64,000 bases of DNA from CAZRGV01 sp964599655 (GTDB taxonomy: Bacteria; Planctomycetota; Planctomycetia; Isosphaerales; Isosphaeraceae). Location: the NCBI GenBank assembly GCA_964599655.1, contig CAZRGV010000016.1:1-64000 (forward strand), given 5' to 3'. The notes under the pieces were generated by a model. The model was given only the letters and a program-made list of their open reading frames with translations. It ran no database searches and was not told the DNA's origin. Of this stretch, positions 10,853 through 20,184 are shown in pieces. Position 1 is the stretch's first letter. Each line of letters starts with the position of its first letter. Position numbers and translations under genes: made by a program.

Positions 10853-13369
10853 ATGAGTTGGTGGATGTTTCGTGCGACGATCGCAGTCGGGGTGCTTCTC
10901 ACGTCGGCGGCGGGTCCACGATGGGCCCTCGCGCAGGACGAGCCGAAATCGGAATCGAACGGTGAAGGTGAACGTCCAGGGGCAGCGAGACGGCCAGGGC
11001 GGCCGGAGAAGATCAAGGAGTACGACAAGGTCATCACGAAGGAGGCCAAGACGTCTTCGGGTCTGTTCCTGGTTCACCGGCTGGACGACAAGGTCTTCTA
11101 CGAGATCCCGACCTCGGAGCTGGGCAAGGAGATGCTCTGGGTCACGCAGTTGGAGCAAACGCAATCGGGGCATGGTTATGGCGGTAGCCCGATCGGGAAT
11201 CGCGTCGTTCGGTGGGAGCAGCGCAACGACGACGTTCTGCTTCGAGACGTCCGGTACGAGATCCGCGCCGAGGTCGACGACCCGATCAAGAGCGCCGTGG
11301 CAGCGACGTCGCTCGAGGCGATCATCGCGGTCTTTCCGGTTCAGGCGTACGGCAAGGACAAGCGGCCGGTCATCGACGTGACGTCGCTGTTCACCTCGGA
11401 CCTGCCGGAGTTCAGCGCCAAGGGGCCATTGAACGCCAGCGGGATCGACGCGCGACGGTCGTTCGTCGAGAAGGTCAAGGCGTTCCCGACGAACATCGAG
11501 TCGAAGGTCCTGATGACGTACCGGACGCGAGGGCCGGCGGGTCGTGGTGGTCCGGCGGGGCCAGCTTCGGGGGACTCGGACCAGGGAGGCGTGACCGTTC
11601 TGCTCCACCACAGCATGGTCAAGCTGCCCGAGGAGCCGATGAAGCCCAGGCGGTTCGACGACCGGGTCGGGTTCTTCCGGGTCTCCTTCGAGGACTACGG
11701 GGATTTGACGCGGCACCAGGTGGAGGATGTGAAGTACATCACGCGCTGGCGGCTCGAAAAGAAGGACCCGAAGGCGGAGGTCTCGGAGCCGAAGAAGCCG
11801 ATCGTGTTCTATCTCGGTCGCGAGATCCCGGAGAAGTGGCGGCCCTGGGTGAAAAAAGGGGTTGAGGCGTGGCAGCCCGCGTTTGAAAAGGCCGGTTTCA
11901 AGAACGCGATCCTGGCCAAGGAGCCCCCCTCCGAGCGCGAGGATCCCGACTGGGACGCCGAGGACGCGCGCTACTCGTCGATTCGATGGCTGCCGGCCAC
12001 GATCGAAAACGCGATGGGCCCGCACGTGCACGACCCGAGGACCGGCGAGATCCTCGAATCCGACATTCTTATGTATCATAATGTTTTGAAATTAGCGCGT
12101 GACTGGTACTTCGTCCAGGCCTCTCCCAACGACGAGCGGGCCCAGCGCTTGCCCTTGCCCGACGAACTGGTGGGCGAGCTGCTGGCGTATGTCGTCTCGC
12201 ACGAGGTCGGCCACACGCTCGGCTTCCCGCACAACATGAAGGCCAGCTCGAGCTACACGGTCGAGCAGCTTCGCGACCCGGAGTTCACCAAGCAGTACGG
12301 CGTCGAGGCGTCGATCATGGACTACGGGCGGTTCAACTACGTGGCCCAGCCGGGAGACAAGGCCCGCTTGATCCCGATCATCGGCCCTTACGACGAGTTT
12401 GCCGTCGAGTGGGGTTACAAGGACTTTCCGAACGCCAAGACGTTCCAGGAGGAAAAGAAGGAACTCGACAAGATTGTCGCCCGCCAAAAGGACGACCCGA
12501 GGCTCCGATTCGGTGACCCGAACCCGCTGGAAGATCCGTCGCAGCAGACCGAAGACCTCGGTTCCGACCCGATTCGAGCCACGGAGCTCGGGCTCAAGAA
12601 CATCGACCGCGTGGCCAAGTATCTGGTCAAGGCGACGACGAAGGAAAACGAAAGCTATGATCTTCTCCAAAATATGTACACAGAGTTGATCAATCAACGA
12701 AATCGGGAACTCGGCCACGTCGTGAACGTGGTCGGCGGGTTCGTCCGCAACAACCAGTGGTATCCCGATGGGAAGAAGGTGTACGAGGCGATCTCGCCCG
12801 ACCAGCAGCGCAAGGCGGTTCAGTTCCTCAACGAGAACGCGTTTCAGACTCCGGAGGCGTTGCTCGATCCGGACATCCTGCTTCGGCTGGAATCCCACGG
12901 GGCGGCCGATCGGATTCTGTCGAGCCAGCGGTCGCTTTTGCGGTCGTTGCTCAGCGATTCGAGGTTGAAGCGCATGGCCGAGCTGGCCGCCCGGGAGCCC
13001 GACGGCGCGTATCGTCCGATCCAGCTAATGGACGATCTGCACAAGGGGCTTTGGGGCGAATTGGAGAAGAGTCCGATCGCGATCGATCTCTATCGCAGGA
13101 ACTTGCAGCGGGCGTTCGTCGAGCAGCTTGCCTCGGCGCTGGAGAATCCGGGCAGCGATTCGGATCTCCCCGCGCTGGCTCGCGGCGAGCTGCAGCGACT
13201 GCACGACGACACGAAGGCGATCGTGGAGTCGGACAAGGGGAAGGATTTGGACCCGATCGTCCGGTTCCACCTGATGGACATCAAGGCGAGGACCGAACAG
13301 GCGCTCCACCCGATTCGGGCGTTGCCCGCGCCCCAGCCGACGGTGGCCTTCCCGGGCCGTCGTGGTTGA
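10853..13369 (+). CDS. Secreted zinc metalloprotease, DUF5117/DUF4953 type
   Basis: An 838-residue exported protein with a signal peptide ending near WALAQ (about residue 27). The active-site signature is HEVGHTLGFPHN: His450, Glu451, His454 and His460, a metzincin-like HExxHxxGxxHN site. The preceding PHVHDPRTGEILESDI and the following SIMDYGRFNYVAQPGD are typical of the DUF5117-DUF4953 family, SIMDY serving as the Met-turn. The N-terminal half is the DUF5117 beta-rich region. Length is normal for the family. The ATG at 10853 has GGAG nearby. A tandem-repeat-like helical C-terminus (about 640-830) is also family-typical. Substrates are unknown. Confidence 0.88.
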   Translation: MSWWMFRATIAVGVLLTSAAGPRWALAQDEPKSESNGEGERPGAARRPGRPEKIKEYDKVITKEAKTSSGLFLVHRLDDKVFYEIPTSELGKEMLWVTQLEQTQSGHGYGGSPIGNRVVRWEQRNDDVLLRDVRYEIRAEVDDPIKSAVAATSLEAIIAVFPVQAYGKDKRPVIDVTSLFTSDLPEFSAKGPLNASGIDARRSFVEKVKAFPTNIESKVLMTYRTRGPAGRGGPAGPASGDSDQGGVTVLLHHSMVKLPEEPMKPRRFDDRVGFFRVSFEDYGDLTRHQVEDVKYITRWRLEKKDPKAEVSEPKKPIVFYLGREIPEKWRPWVKKGVEAWQPAFEKAGFKNAILAKEPPSEREDPDWDAEDARYSSIRWLPATIENAMGPHVHDPRTGEILESDILMYHNVLKLARDWYFVQASPNDERAQRLPLPDELVGELLAYVVSHEVGHTLGFPHNMKASSSYTVEQLRDPEFTKQYGVEASIMDYGRFNYVAQPGDKARLIPIIGPYDEFAVEWGYKDFPNAKTFQEEKKELDKIVARQKDDPRLRFGDPNPLEDPSQQTEDLGSDPIRATELGLKNIDRVAKYLVKATTKENESYDLLQNMYTELINQRNRELGHVVNVVGGFVRNNQWYPDGKKVYEAISPDQQRKAVQFLNENAFQTPEALLDPDILLRLESHGAADRILSSQRSLLRSLLSDSRLKRMAELAAREPDGAYRPIQLMDDLHKGLWGELEKSPIAIDLYRRNLQRAFVEQLASALENPGSDSDLPALARGELQRLHDDTKAIVESDKGKDLDPIVRFHLMDIKARTEQALHPIRALPAPQPTVAFPGRRG

Positions 13370-13412
13370 CGGACGTTGAGGTCCGGCGGCTCCGCGGGAG
13401 ATCGAAGTCTTT

Positions 13413-13426
13413 CGCGGGGCCCCGCG
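13413..13426. terminator. Possible convergent terminator hairpin
   Basis: A perfect 14-bp GC palindrome (CGCGGGGCCCCGCG) in the 83-base gap between the convergent protease and cbiET genes. It can fold as a 5-bp stem with a 4-base loop. There is no clear T run on either side, so its activity as an intrinsic terminator is uncertain. Confidence 0.35.
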
Positions 13427-13452
13427 GGTTCCGTCCGAAGGGAGCGCCGTGG

Positions 13453-14718
13453 TCAATCGGCGGGCTCGGTCTGTTTCGTGACGGCCAGGAGGAACGTCGG
13501 GTTGACCGACTGGAACCGGACCCGATCCAACTGCTCGATGCCCCTGGCCACCGAGACGTTCCAGAGCCGGACCTCGCCCGCGAGCGATTTGAGGACCTGG
13601 TGCGAGGTGGCCAGGCCGTCGATGGTGGCGACGTTGAGGGCGAGGTTGCCGCCGGGGGCCAGGCGTTCGAAGGCCGCCGTCAAGACGGGGGCCACGTTCC
13701 GGCCGGTGCCGCCGATGAAGATGGCGTCCGGCTGGGGTAGGTCGGCCAGACACTCGGGCGCTCGACCGGCCACGGTCTTGACGTTCGGCACGCCGAATTC
13801 CTCGGCGTTGGACTGGATCAGGGCGAGATCGCCCGGGTCGGGCTCGATGGCGTAGACCGTTCCCTCATGAGCGAGCTGGGCGGCCTCGATGGCGACCGAG
13901 CCGGAACCGGCCCCGATGTCCCAAATGACGCTGGTCGGGCGGATATCAAGCTGAGCCAGGGCGATCGAGCGCACTTCGGCCTGCGTGATCAGGCCGCGCT
14001 TGGGCTGGCTCTGGGCGAAGGCGTCGTCGGGATTGCCGAAGACGCGGTGGCCTCCCGATCGTGAGGCCCGGTCGGGGCGGTTCGGCTTTCGGACCAGGAT
14101 CATGACGTGGAGCGGGTCGAACTCCATGTCGGTCAGGTCGGCCACTTCGGCCTGGGTCACGCGCTCGTCCGGTTGGCCGAGATGTTCGCAGATATAAACG
14201 CGGAAGTAGTCGATGCCGTGGTCGAGCATGGCTCGGGCCAGACGGCTGGGAGGGCAGTCGTCGCTGGAGAAGAGCCCCACTTTATCGGCCGTGCGGATGC
14301 GGTCGATAATCGCCTCGATCGGGCGACCGGCCAGGCTCGTCAGGAAGGCGTCTTCCCAGCTCTCTTTGACTCTCGCGAACGCCAGTTGCATGCTGCTGAC
14401 GTTGGGAAGGACCTCGAACCGATCCTTTCCGAGGCGATCCAGGAGGTAACGGGCCACGCCGTAGAACAGGGGATCGCCGTAGGTGACGAGCACCGGCCGG
14501 TGGGCGGAGAGGGCCTCCTTGACCTGCTTCAAGGCGGTCGGCATGTCCGGATCGAGGGGGACCTTGCGGGCCGGGACGCTTCCCACGAGCCGCAAGGACG
14601 ACTCAGCGCCAAGGATGACGTCGGCCTCGGAGACGACCCGGCGCGCGGCCTCGGTCAAGCCCGAAAGACCGTCGTCGCCAATTCCCACGATCACGAACTT
14701 CGAGCCCGAGTCGACCAC
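13453..14718 (-). CDS. cobL: Precorrin-6Y C5,15-methyltransferase (CbiE-CbiT fusion)
   Basis: A 421-residue fusion that methylates C5 and C15 and decarboxylates the ring in cobalamin synthesis. The first half is the CbiE-type tetrapyrrole methylase: FVIVGIGDDGLSGL at the start, VTYGDPLFYGVARYL, then the SSMQLAFARV loop. The second half is the CbiT-type Rossmann methyltransferase with SAM motif VIWDIGAGSGSVAIEAA and acidic IEPDP. The start is uncertain: GTG at 14718 has AAAGGGG seven bases upstream and gives the usual family N-terminus, while ATG at 14775 adds 19 residues without a clear ribosome site. No other cobalamin gene is adjacent. Confidence 0.88.
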   Translation of the reverse strand: MVDSGSKFVIVGIGDDGLSGLTEAARRVVSEADVILGAESSLRLVGSVPARKVPLDPDMPTALKQVKEALSAHRPVLVTYGDPLFYGVARYLLDRLGKDRFEVLPNVSSMQLAFARVKESWEDAFLTSLAGRPIEAIIDRIRTADKVGLFSSDDCPPSRLARAMLDHGIDYFRVYICEHLGQPDERVTQAEVADLTDMEFDPLHVMILVRKPNRPDRASRSGGHRVFGNPDDAFAQSQPKRGLITQAEVRSIALAQLDIRPTSVIWDIGAGSGSVAIEAAQLAHEGTVYAIEPDPGDLALIQSNAEEFGVPNVKTVAGRAPECLADLPQPDAIFIGGTGRNVAPVLTAAFERLAPGGNLALNVATIDGLATSHQVLKSLAGEVRLWNVSVARGIEQLDRVRFQSVNPTFLLAVTKQTEPAD

Positions 14719-14980
14719 AACGACGCCCCTTTGGAACGGTTCCGCCGCAAAAAAACCGTACAATCGGGATGTCATTTTACCAACGCGAGGAATCGATCGC
14801 CACGATGGGTCGACGCGTTGACGCGTCTCGGGAGAACCTCGCGCCTCCCATCGAGGAGGGCGCGACCCTCTCGAAAAAACCCGCGCGTCGGAACCGGACA
14901 CCAGGGCGACCGGGGTCGCCTGGCGCCGTTTTCCGCCGCGCGGGTTGGGAGCACGAGTTGGCCCCCGAGGATGGGAGAGC

Positions 14981-15349
14981 TCAGTCGGTCCGTCCCCGGA
15001 AGGCCGCGTGAAGTTCGGGGTCGACCGGCGGTGAGAACGTCTCGGGATGCCAGCCGATCGCCGTTCGCGAGGAGCGCGGATCCGCCGGTTCACTTGTGGC
15101 CGGCTCGACCGTGGGACTCAGCTTCGCGAGGTCCCAGAGGTCGGACCAGGAATCGGCCGCGCCCGACTCGATCGCATTGATGATCATCCGGGCCTGGAAC
15201 GCCTTGCCCATCTGCTCGACGTTCAATGCCAGGCGAGGGCTCTTGCCGGTGTGAACCTCCATCTGCGACGGATCGAAGCCGACCTGCGAAAGCCAGTAGC
15301 AGGCCCGCAGCAGGGTTTCATGACGGTCGAAACGATGGGAAATATACAT
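14981..15349 (-). CDS. Hypothetical protein
   Basis: A 122-residue soluble protein starting MYISHRFDRHETLLRACYWL, with a very good ribosome site (GAGGAGA) before the ATG. The first 75 residues are helical and conserved in look; the C-terminal third is Pro- and Ser-rich and probably disordered. No catalytic motif, TM segment or metal site is visible. It lies upstream of cobL on the same strand, separated by about 260 bases. Family not recognised. Confidence 0.65.
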   Translation of the reverse strand: MYISHRFDRHETLLRACYWLSQVGFDPSQMEVHTGKSPRLALNVEQMGKAFQARMIINAIESGAADSWSDLWDLAKLSPTVEPATSEPADPRSSRTAIGWHPETFSPPVDPELHAAFRGRTD

Positions 15350-15588
15350 GAGAGTCTCCTCGTATTCCCGAAAGAATTGTGGATGAGACGATCGACGCGG
15401 GAACCGAACGCGCGTGGCTCCCTCGAACGTCGAGGCCGGCCTTCGCCGGTTCGAGGTTCCCGGAATGTTTCGGTGAATCCCCCTCCAGGGCGAGCGAGGT
15501 CAGGCCCTCGGGAGGAATTCCGTGCGCAATCGCGCAGGCACACGAGCCCATGGCTCGCGCGTTTCGCGCCATCGCGGCGCGGATAGGA

Positions 15589-15945
15589 TCAACACCGAAG
15601 CACGGTCGATCGATCGCGTGGCAGGAAGAGGAGGCGAGTGGAACGGCGGGTTGTCAGGAGCGGTTGCCGGCTTGTCGAGTCGGAGAGGCTCGGGATTGTG
15701 AGAATGGCGTCAAACTGATCGCCATCGGTCGGATCTTCCTCGGCGATCAGGGCGTCTTGCCCAGCGTTTTTGAATGTCTGGCAGGGGGAGTCATTGGAAC
15801 TCGGCCGCAGAGCGGGAGGCAGCGCGGATCGGCAGGTCTCGCGCTGCAGGGAGAGGGCCGGAGTTTTGGCGGGCGGGGTCGAGGGAGGCCATCCGCCCCA
15901 CAGCGGAAGACAGGCCGCCAGCAGCCAGAGATGGGTGACGAACAT
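15589..15945 (-). CDS. Possible small secreted or lipoprotein-like protein
   Basis: A doubtful 118-residue frame. In favour: the first 20 residues look like a signal peptide with a lipobox-like LAAC (MFVTHLWLLAACLPLW), and third-position GC is fairly high. Against: no good ribosome site is seen before the ATG, the remainder has no recognisable fold, and the region is otherwise non-coding. If it is not a gene, then 15350-16149 is an 800-base stretch with nothing identifiable. Confidence 0.3.
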   Translation of the reverse strand: MFVTHLWLLAACLPLWGGWPPSTPPAKTPALSLQRETCRSALPPALRPSSNDSPCQTFKNAGQDALIAEEDPTDGDQFDAILTIPSLSDSTSRQPLLTTRRSTRLLFLPRDRSTVLRC

Positions 15946-16149
15946 CGTCGGGAATGGGGTTACCCCCGATCCTCCCGGACCAACGTGTCGAATCGTCTTG
16001 AATATCTAACCGATCGCGCGGCGTGAATCAAGGTCAGACCGCGAGGGGCATTGCTGGTTCCGGCGCCGGGGCTGAGCGAGAACTTGTCGACATCGAGTGG
16101 CAGGCGTGACGGGCCTGATCGGGAACCGAGCGGAGGACGGGGTGTCCCG

Positions 16150-17025
16150 TCAGGGGGAGGCGGAGTCGGCGGGGCGATCATTCGGGCAACCTTCCGGAGC
16201 GCAAGGCAAGAGGAAATCGCCAACAAGTTGCGCGAGGATCTCGGCATGGGTGTAGTGGGGCTGATGTCCGACCTGCGGCATGAGGACGCCCTGACTCCTG
16301 GGCAGGAGGGTGCGGACCTCGTCGTAGTGAGAATGGGAGACGATGCGATCCTCGCGGCCCTGGAGCACCAAGACCTCGGTGGAGACTTTTGGCAAGTCCG
16401 CCCGCAGGTCGAGCCTGGAGAGCAGGTCGAGGCGGTGCGCCAGACCCGAGATCGAGGTCTGGGCGTTTTGCTCGAGATAGTCCTCCCAGCGGTCAGCGAT
16501 CACGCGGGGGAAGTGGCTCTGGTTGTTCCATGCCAGGATCGACGTGCGGAAGGGCAAGCGCCGGGTTGTCCCCGGAATGCGGCGGCCGATCCAGAGGGCA
16601 AGGCGTTCGGCCGGGGTGAATCGTCGGGCGGCGAAGGCCCCTTGCACGACCGCTCGGGGAAAGCGTCGCGATTCTCGGATCAAGGCCGACAGCGCGATGG
16701 TGGAACCGAACGACATCCCGAAAAGAAAGCAACGGCCGANNNNNNNNNNNNNNNNNNNNNNNNNNNNNNNNNNNNNNNNNNNNNNNNNNNNNNNNNNNNN
16801 CCGGCTCAAGCGGGCGCCGTCGTCGGGATGCTCGCCGGGATAGTCGTAGAGAATCGTTCGGAATCGGCCGGCGAGGCGGTTCAACGTGAGGCAATAGCCC
16901 CGGTAGGTGGAGGCGATGCCGGGCACGAGGATCAGCGGCGGACCGTTGCCCAGGACGCGATAGGTCATCCGATATCGAGGACCGGCCCAGGTCCCGACGG
17001 TGGCCTCGCGGTCGTAACGGGCCAT
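16150..17025 (-). CDS. Alpha/beta hydrolase (sequence gap inside)
   Basis: A 291-residue alpha/beta-hydrolase-fold protein. PLILVPGIASTYRGY forms the oxyanion strand, GMSFGS is the nucleophile elbow with the catalytic Ser, LVLQGREDRIVS supplies the acid loop, and QVGHQPHY the catalytic His. A run of 61 N (16740-16800) hides about 21 residues between the RFRTILYDYPGEHPDDG strand and the elbow, which fits the normal spacing, so the gene is probably intact. The product could be an esterase, lipase or haloperoxidase-like enzyme; substrate unknown. It follows the MEMO-family gene on the same strand. Confidence 0.85.
   Translation of the reverse strand: MARYDREATVGTWAGPRYRMTYRVLGNGPPLILVPGIASTYRGYCLTLNRLAGRFRTILYDYPGEHPDDGARLSRXXXXXXXXXXXXXXXXXXXXXGRCFLFGMSFGSTIALSALIRESRRFPRAVVQGAFAARRFTPAERLALWIGRRIPGTTRRLPFRTSILAWNNQSHFPRVIADRWEDYLEQNAQTSISGLAHRLDLLSRLDLRADLPKVSTEVLVLQGREDRIVSHSHYDEVRTLLPRSQGVLMPQVGHQPHYTHAEILAQLVGDFLLPCAPEGCPNDRPADSASP
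16740..16800. other. Assembly gap (61 N)
   Basis: An unresolved run inside the alpha/beta hydrolase gene. The frame is kept across it and the implied length fits the family. Confidence 0.95.
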
Positions 17026-17112
17026 CGTTCGGAATCGGCCGGGCCGGGACAGGGAGGAGGAGTCGCGGGGGTTTCGGTCGACAGGGAGGGTGTGGAATCC
17101 GGCATGGAAGGC

Positions 17113-18363
17113 TCAGTCGTTCGATTCGAAGGCGAGGCTGGCGAAGGTGACGCCACAAGTTCGCTCGGGGTTGACGGCCTGGTTGTACTTGAGCAGCCTT
17201 CCCCGTGAAGGGCCCATCGCCTGGAGCATCGTGTACGTGGCGGCCAGCCCGCAGACGCGCCAGCGGTTGTCGACCTCGGACGCGGTGGCAAACCAGCCGG
17301 GTGCGTCGCACGAGGCGGCTTTTTCGAGCATCGCGGCGTCGAAATCCCGGACGGTTTCCAGGGTCGACGCGTCGAGCCGGTTGGGGTCGCCAAACTCCGG
17401 GCCGACGTGACAGAGGTCGATTCCCGCGATGTAGGTCACCGGCGATGGACAGGCGGATTCCGCCGCCTGGAGCGCCTGGACGAATCGTTGGACCTCGTCG
17501 TCGGCCATCGGGTCGAGGTTCAGCGCCATCAGGTCATGGAACGAGCCGACCAGGATGGGAACGATTGAGAAGTCACGACGGCCGCCCAGCAGATGCTGAA
17601 GAAAGACCACCTGGAACTCGATCGAGTGCTCCACCCGGTGGCTCAGCTCATCCTCGAAGAGATGCCGGCCCGTCAGCGAGGCGATGCGATCGACGTAGTC
17701 GCGGTCGGTTCGAGCCAGCCCAAGGGGCGTTTCGAAGTCCTTGTAGGTCAGGGCAAAGCGATGACGACAGTACTGGTGGGCCACACCCAGAATCACGAAG
17801 ACCTCGGCCTGCGAGCGCTCGGCCAGTTCCTTGTAGGCCCAGGTATAAACGGTTCCGCCCCGGTGAAAGTCGATGTGCGGGCTGATGATCCCTCGAAGCG
17901 TGCCAGAGTCGTCGCGGTCGCGGTCGCGGCCGACGACCGGTTCGCCGGCGCCTTGAGAATCGAGGAAGTACTGATTCAACTGAGCCCGCAAGGCCCGCTC
18001 GGTTTTCGCGTACGAGCGTCCGGCGTGGAAGGCGGACCTCGTGCGTTCCCCCCGGTACCCCTCCAGGAACGCGGCGAAGGTCGGTCCGTCGAGCATCATC
18101 GCCTGATCGAGGCGCTCGACGAGGCCCCGGAGATCGGTGGTCGGAATCAGTTGGCCGGTTTCCCGGAGAATCTGGATCTGGATGTCGTTGAGAGTCGTCT
18201 TGCCGTCGAACCGTCGGACCACCAGATGGAACCCATCCAGCGGTACGAGAACCGGGTTCGGGGCGGCACCCAACGGGTCCTCAAGGGCGACGAAGCTTTG
18301 ACCCTCGTGGTCAAAGCGCTGCGCGTGCAGAGGGCGAAGCGCTGGTCGTTCGAGCGTCCCCAT
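17113..18363 (-). CDS. MEMO1 family protein (AmmeMemoRadiSam protein B-like)
   Basis: A 416-residue protein. The C-terminal 270 residues are the MEMO domain: GIISPHIDFHRGG, FVILGVAHQ, then SHRVEHSIEFQVVFLQHL and YIAGIDLCHVGPEFGD, which carry the metal-ligand-like His and Asp positions of the family. The N-terminal 130 residues form an extra domain (LVVRRFDGKTTLNDIQIQIL, then LVERLDQAMMLD) resembling the PqqD-like winged helix seen in peptide-modification systems. The start is uncertain: ATG 18363, ATG 18381 or TTG 18432 are possible, the last preceded by GGAG. The AMMECR1 and radical-SAM partners of the named system are not next to it. Confidence 0.85.
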   Translation of the reverse strand: MGTLERPALRPLHAQRFDHEGQSFVALEDPLGAAPNPVLVPLDGFHLVVRRFDGKTTLNDIQIQILRETGQLIPTTDLRGLVERLDQAMMLDGPTFAAFLEGYRGERTRSAFHAGRSYAKTERALRAQLNQYFLDSQGAGEPVVGRDRDRDDSGTLRGIISPHIDFHRGGTVYTWAYKELAERSQAEVFVILGVAHQYCRHRFALTYKDFETPLGLARTDRDYVDRIASLTGRHLFEDELSHRVEHSIEFQVVFLQHLLGGRRDFSIVPILVGSFHDLMALNLDPMADDEVQRFVQALQAAESACPSPVTYIAGIDLCHVGPEFGDPNRLDASTLETVRDFDAAMLEKAASCDAPGWFATASEVDNRWRVCGLAATYTMLQAMGPSRGRLLKYNQAVNPERTCGVTFASLAFESND

Positions 18364-18941
18364 GCCTTCGTCCCCGGCCATTGGCGATCGAGCCGCCTCG
18401 AATTCCTCGCGAGACCCTCGATCGTCGAGCAATCGTCTCCAAGGGCATTCTCGGGAACGTCCCCGATCGCGTCAAGCGGACCGCCTCGATCCTCGAGGGC
18501 GGGTCGAAATCAGCGGCAGAGGCCAGGCCGGGGGAGCGACGTCTTTCGGAATGGGCCGGTTCATGGCGGCAGTTCCTTTCCCTTCGTTCCGACTTGCCGC
18601 CGGATTCGACGACAAGGGAAGTCTCGATGGCGAAATGGCTCGGACCTGGAGCCCAAGGCGCCTTGAGAAAAGAGCGTCAGCAATTTCGATACCGCACCCG
18701 AGAAATTGTGGAACTTTGGTTGCTCGTTGGTTGCTCGTCGAGCGGAAGGGAGGCGAGGCGCCGGCCGTTTGCTCGAAACGCTGGCGATTGACGCACGCTT
18801 TGAAGGCGTTCTCGGCTGATCTGGCCGACCGGGAGCGGCTTTGGTATCGTTCGCAACGCCGACCGGACGGCGCGGGACGCGCCTTCGACCTTCGATCGAG
18901 CCCGGTCGATCGCCGCCGCGATTCAAGGAGGGAACTCGGCC
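18364..18941. other. Divergent intergenic region
   Basis: About 578 bases between the leftward MEMO gene and the rightward TIGR03009-type gene. The only pattern I see is an 11-base tandem duplication, GGTTGCTCGTT/GGTTGCTCGTC, at 18718-18739. No convincing gene, tRNA or promoter pair stands out. Confidence 0.4.
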
Positions 18942-19916
18942 ATGCGATGGATCGTCTTGAGAATGCTGCTGGCCTGGTGCGTGGGAACGTGGTCTATCGA
19001 CGCGGCCCTCGCCCAGCAAACCGTCGGGACGCCGGGACGTCCGGCTCCCGGAACCGCGCCGGCCCCGGTTCGCCCCGCCCCGGCCACCAACACGGGAGAC
19101 CCAAACGCGCCTCAGGCGCGCGCCGTGGACCCCGAGGCGGCTCGGAAGATGGAAGAGCTCCTGGTCCAGTGGGAACAGCGAAGTCAAAACGACAAAACAC
19201 TTTACGCTCAGTTCACCCGGACGGACAAGTCGGATGCCTGGCCGACTCCGAAGAAATTCGAGGGACAGGCGTTGCTCCAGAGCCCGAATCTCGCGTGCCT
19301 GGACTTTCAGGAGGTGACGAAGGACCATCCCAAGGGGACGTTCCACGAGCGGATCATCTGCTCGACGGATTCGAAGGTCTACCAGTTTCTCGGGCCGACG
19401 AAGCAGGTGTTCGTCTATCCGCTGGCGCGTGAGGAACGGCGACGGGCGCTGGAGGAGGGGCCGCTCCCATTCCTGTTCAACATGAAGGTGGACGAGGCCA
19501 AGCGGCGCTACCACATGGACCTCGTGCAGGAGCGGCCCGCCGCCAACGGCAAAGCGGGCGCTTACGTGATCCGGATCATTCCGATCCAGGCGATCGACCG
19601 CGAGGAGTTCAGCCAGGCGCTGGTGCTCCTGAACCAGGAGACCTTCCTGCCGGACGCCCTCCAGCTTTACTCACCCAGCGGCAAGGACACCAAGACCTTC
19701 GTTTTCAAGAAGGTGGTCCGGAACGCGACGCTGCTTCCGAGCAACTTCGACGGAGCTGGGATGGCCGCGAAGTTCCGGGCCCAGGGCTACAAGGTGGTGG
19801 AGAATCCGGATGCGAGTGGGCGTCCCCAGGGCACGATGACGGAGACGTCCCCGGGGGCACGCCCCGCGCCTCAGCCGGCCTTGCGACCGGGAGTCAATCC
19901 GGGCCGCCGTCGTTGA
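18942..19916 (+). CDS. Secreted TIGR03009/LolA-like planctomycete protein
   Basis: A 324-residue exported protein with a signal peptide (cleavage probably after AALAQ, about 25), a Pro/Ala-rich linker (30-65), then a beta-rich domain: YAQFTRTDKSDAW, then KFEGQALLQSPNLACLDF and HERIICSTDSKVYQFLGP. This is the pattern of the TIGR03009 planctomycete family, which has a LolA/LppX-like half-barrel in appearance. A second Pro-rich tail follows. A strong AAGGAGGG precedes the ATG. It lies just upstream of the NfeD-FloA cluster and may deliver lipid or lipoprotein to the same envelope, which is inference. Confidence 0.8.
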   Translation: MRWIVLRMLLAWCVGTWSIDAALAQQTVGTPGRPAPGTAPAPVRPAPATNTGDPNAPQARAVDPEAARKMEELLVQWEQRSQNDKTLYAQFTRTDKSDAWPTPKKFEGQALLQSPNLACLDFQEVTKDHPKGTFHERIICSTDSKVYQFLGPTKQVFVYPLAREERRRALEEGPLPFLFNMKVDEAKRRYHMDLVQERPAANGKAGAYVIRIIPIQAIDREEFSQALVLLNQETFLPDALQLYSPSGKDTKTFVFKKVVRNATLLPSNFDGAGMAAKFRAQGYKVVENPDASGRPQGTMTETSPGARPAPQPALRPGVNPGRRR

Positions 19917-19929
19917 GCGACCCGGAGCG

Positions 19930-19951
19930 NNNNNNNNNNNNNNNNNNNNNN
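19930..19951. other. Assembly gap (22 N)
   Basis: An unresolved run in the spacer between the TIGR03009-type gene and the long NfeD gene. It could hide a terminator or part of a promoter. Confidence 0.95.
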
Positions 19952-20184
19952 NAGTCGAGGCGAACCCGGATCGGCTCGGAAAATTGACTCCCCTGGCGGG
20001 CTGCCTTATAATCGGCCAGGCGGGCGGAGGTCTCGCATCGAGACCGCGCCTGCCCGCCCCTCTGAGCCGCAATGCCGGGCGGTCCGACTGGTCGGATTTC
20101 CTTGCGCCGGGACAAAACTCCCTTGGTGCACAGCCCCTTGGAAGGACATAGAGGCGGCGATCCTGGAGGGAGTCCGAAACCCCT

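Noticed and set aside
18718..18739. 11-base tandem duplication as a possible CRISPR or iteron
   Set aside because: Only two units with no spacer or further copies; too little for an array or an origin.
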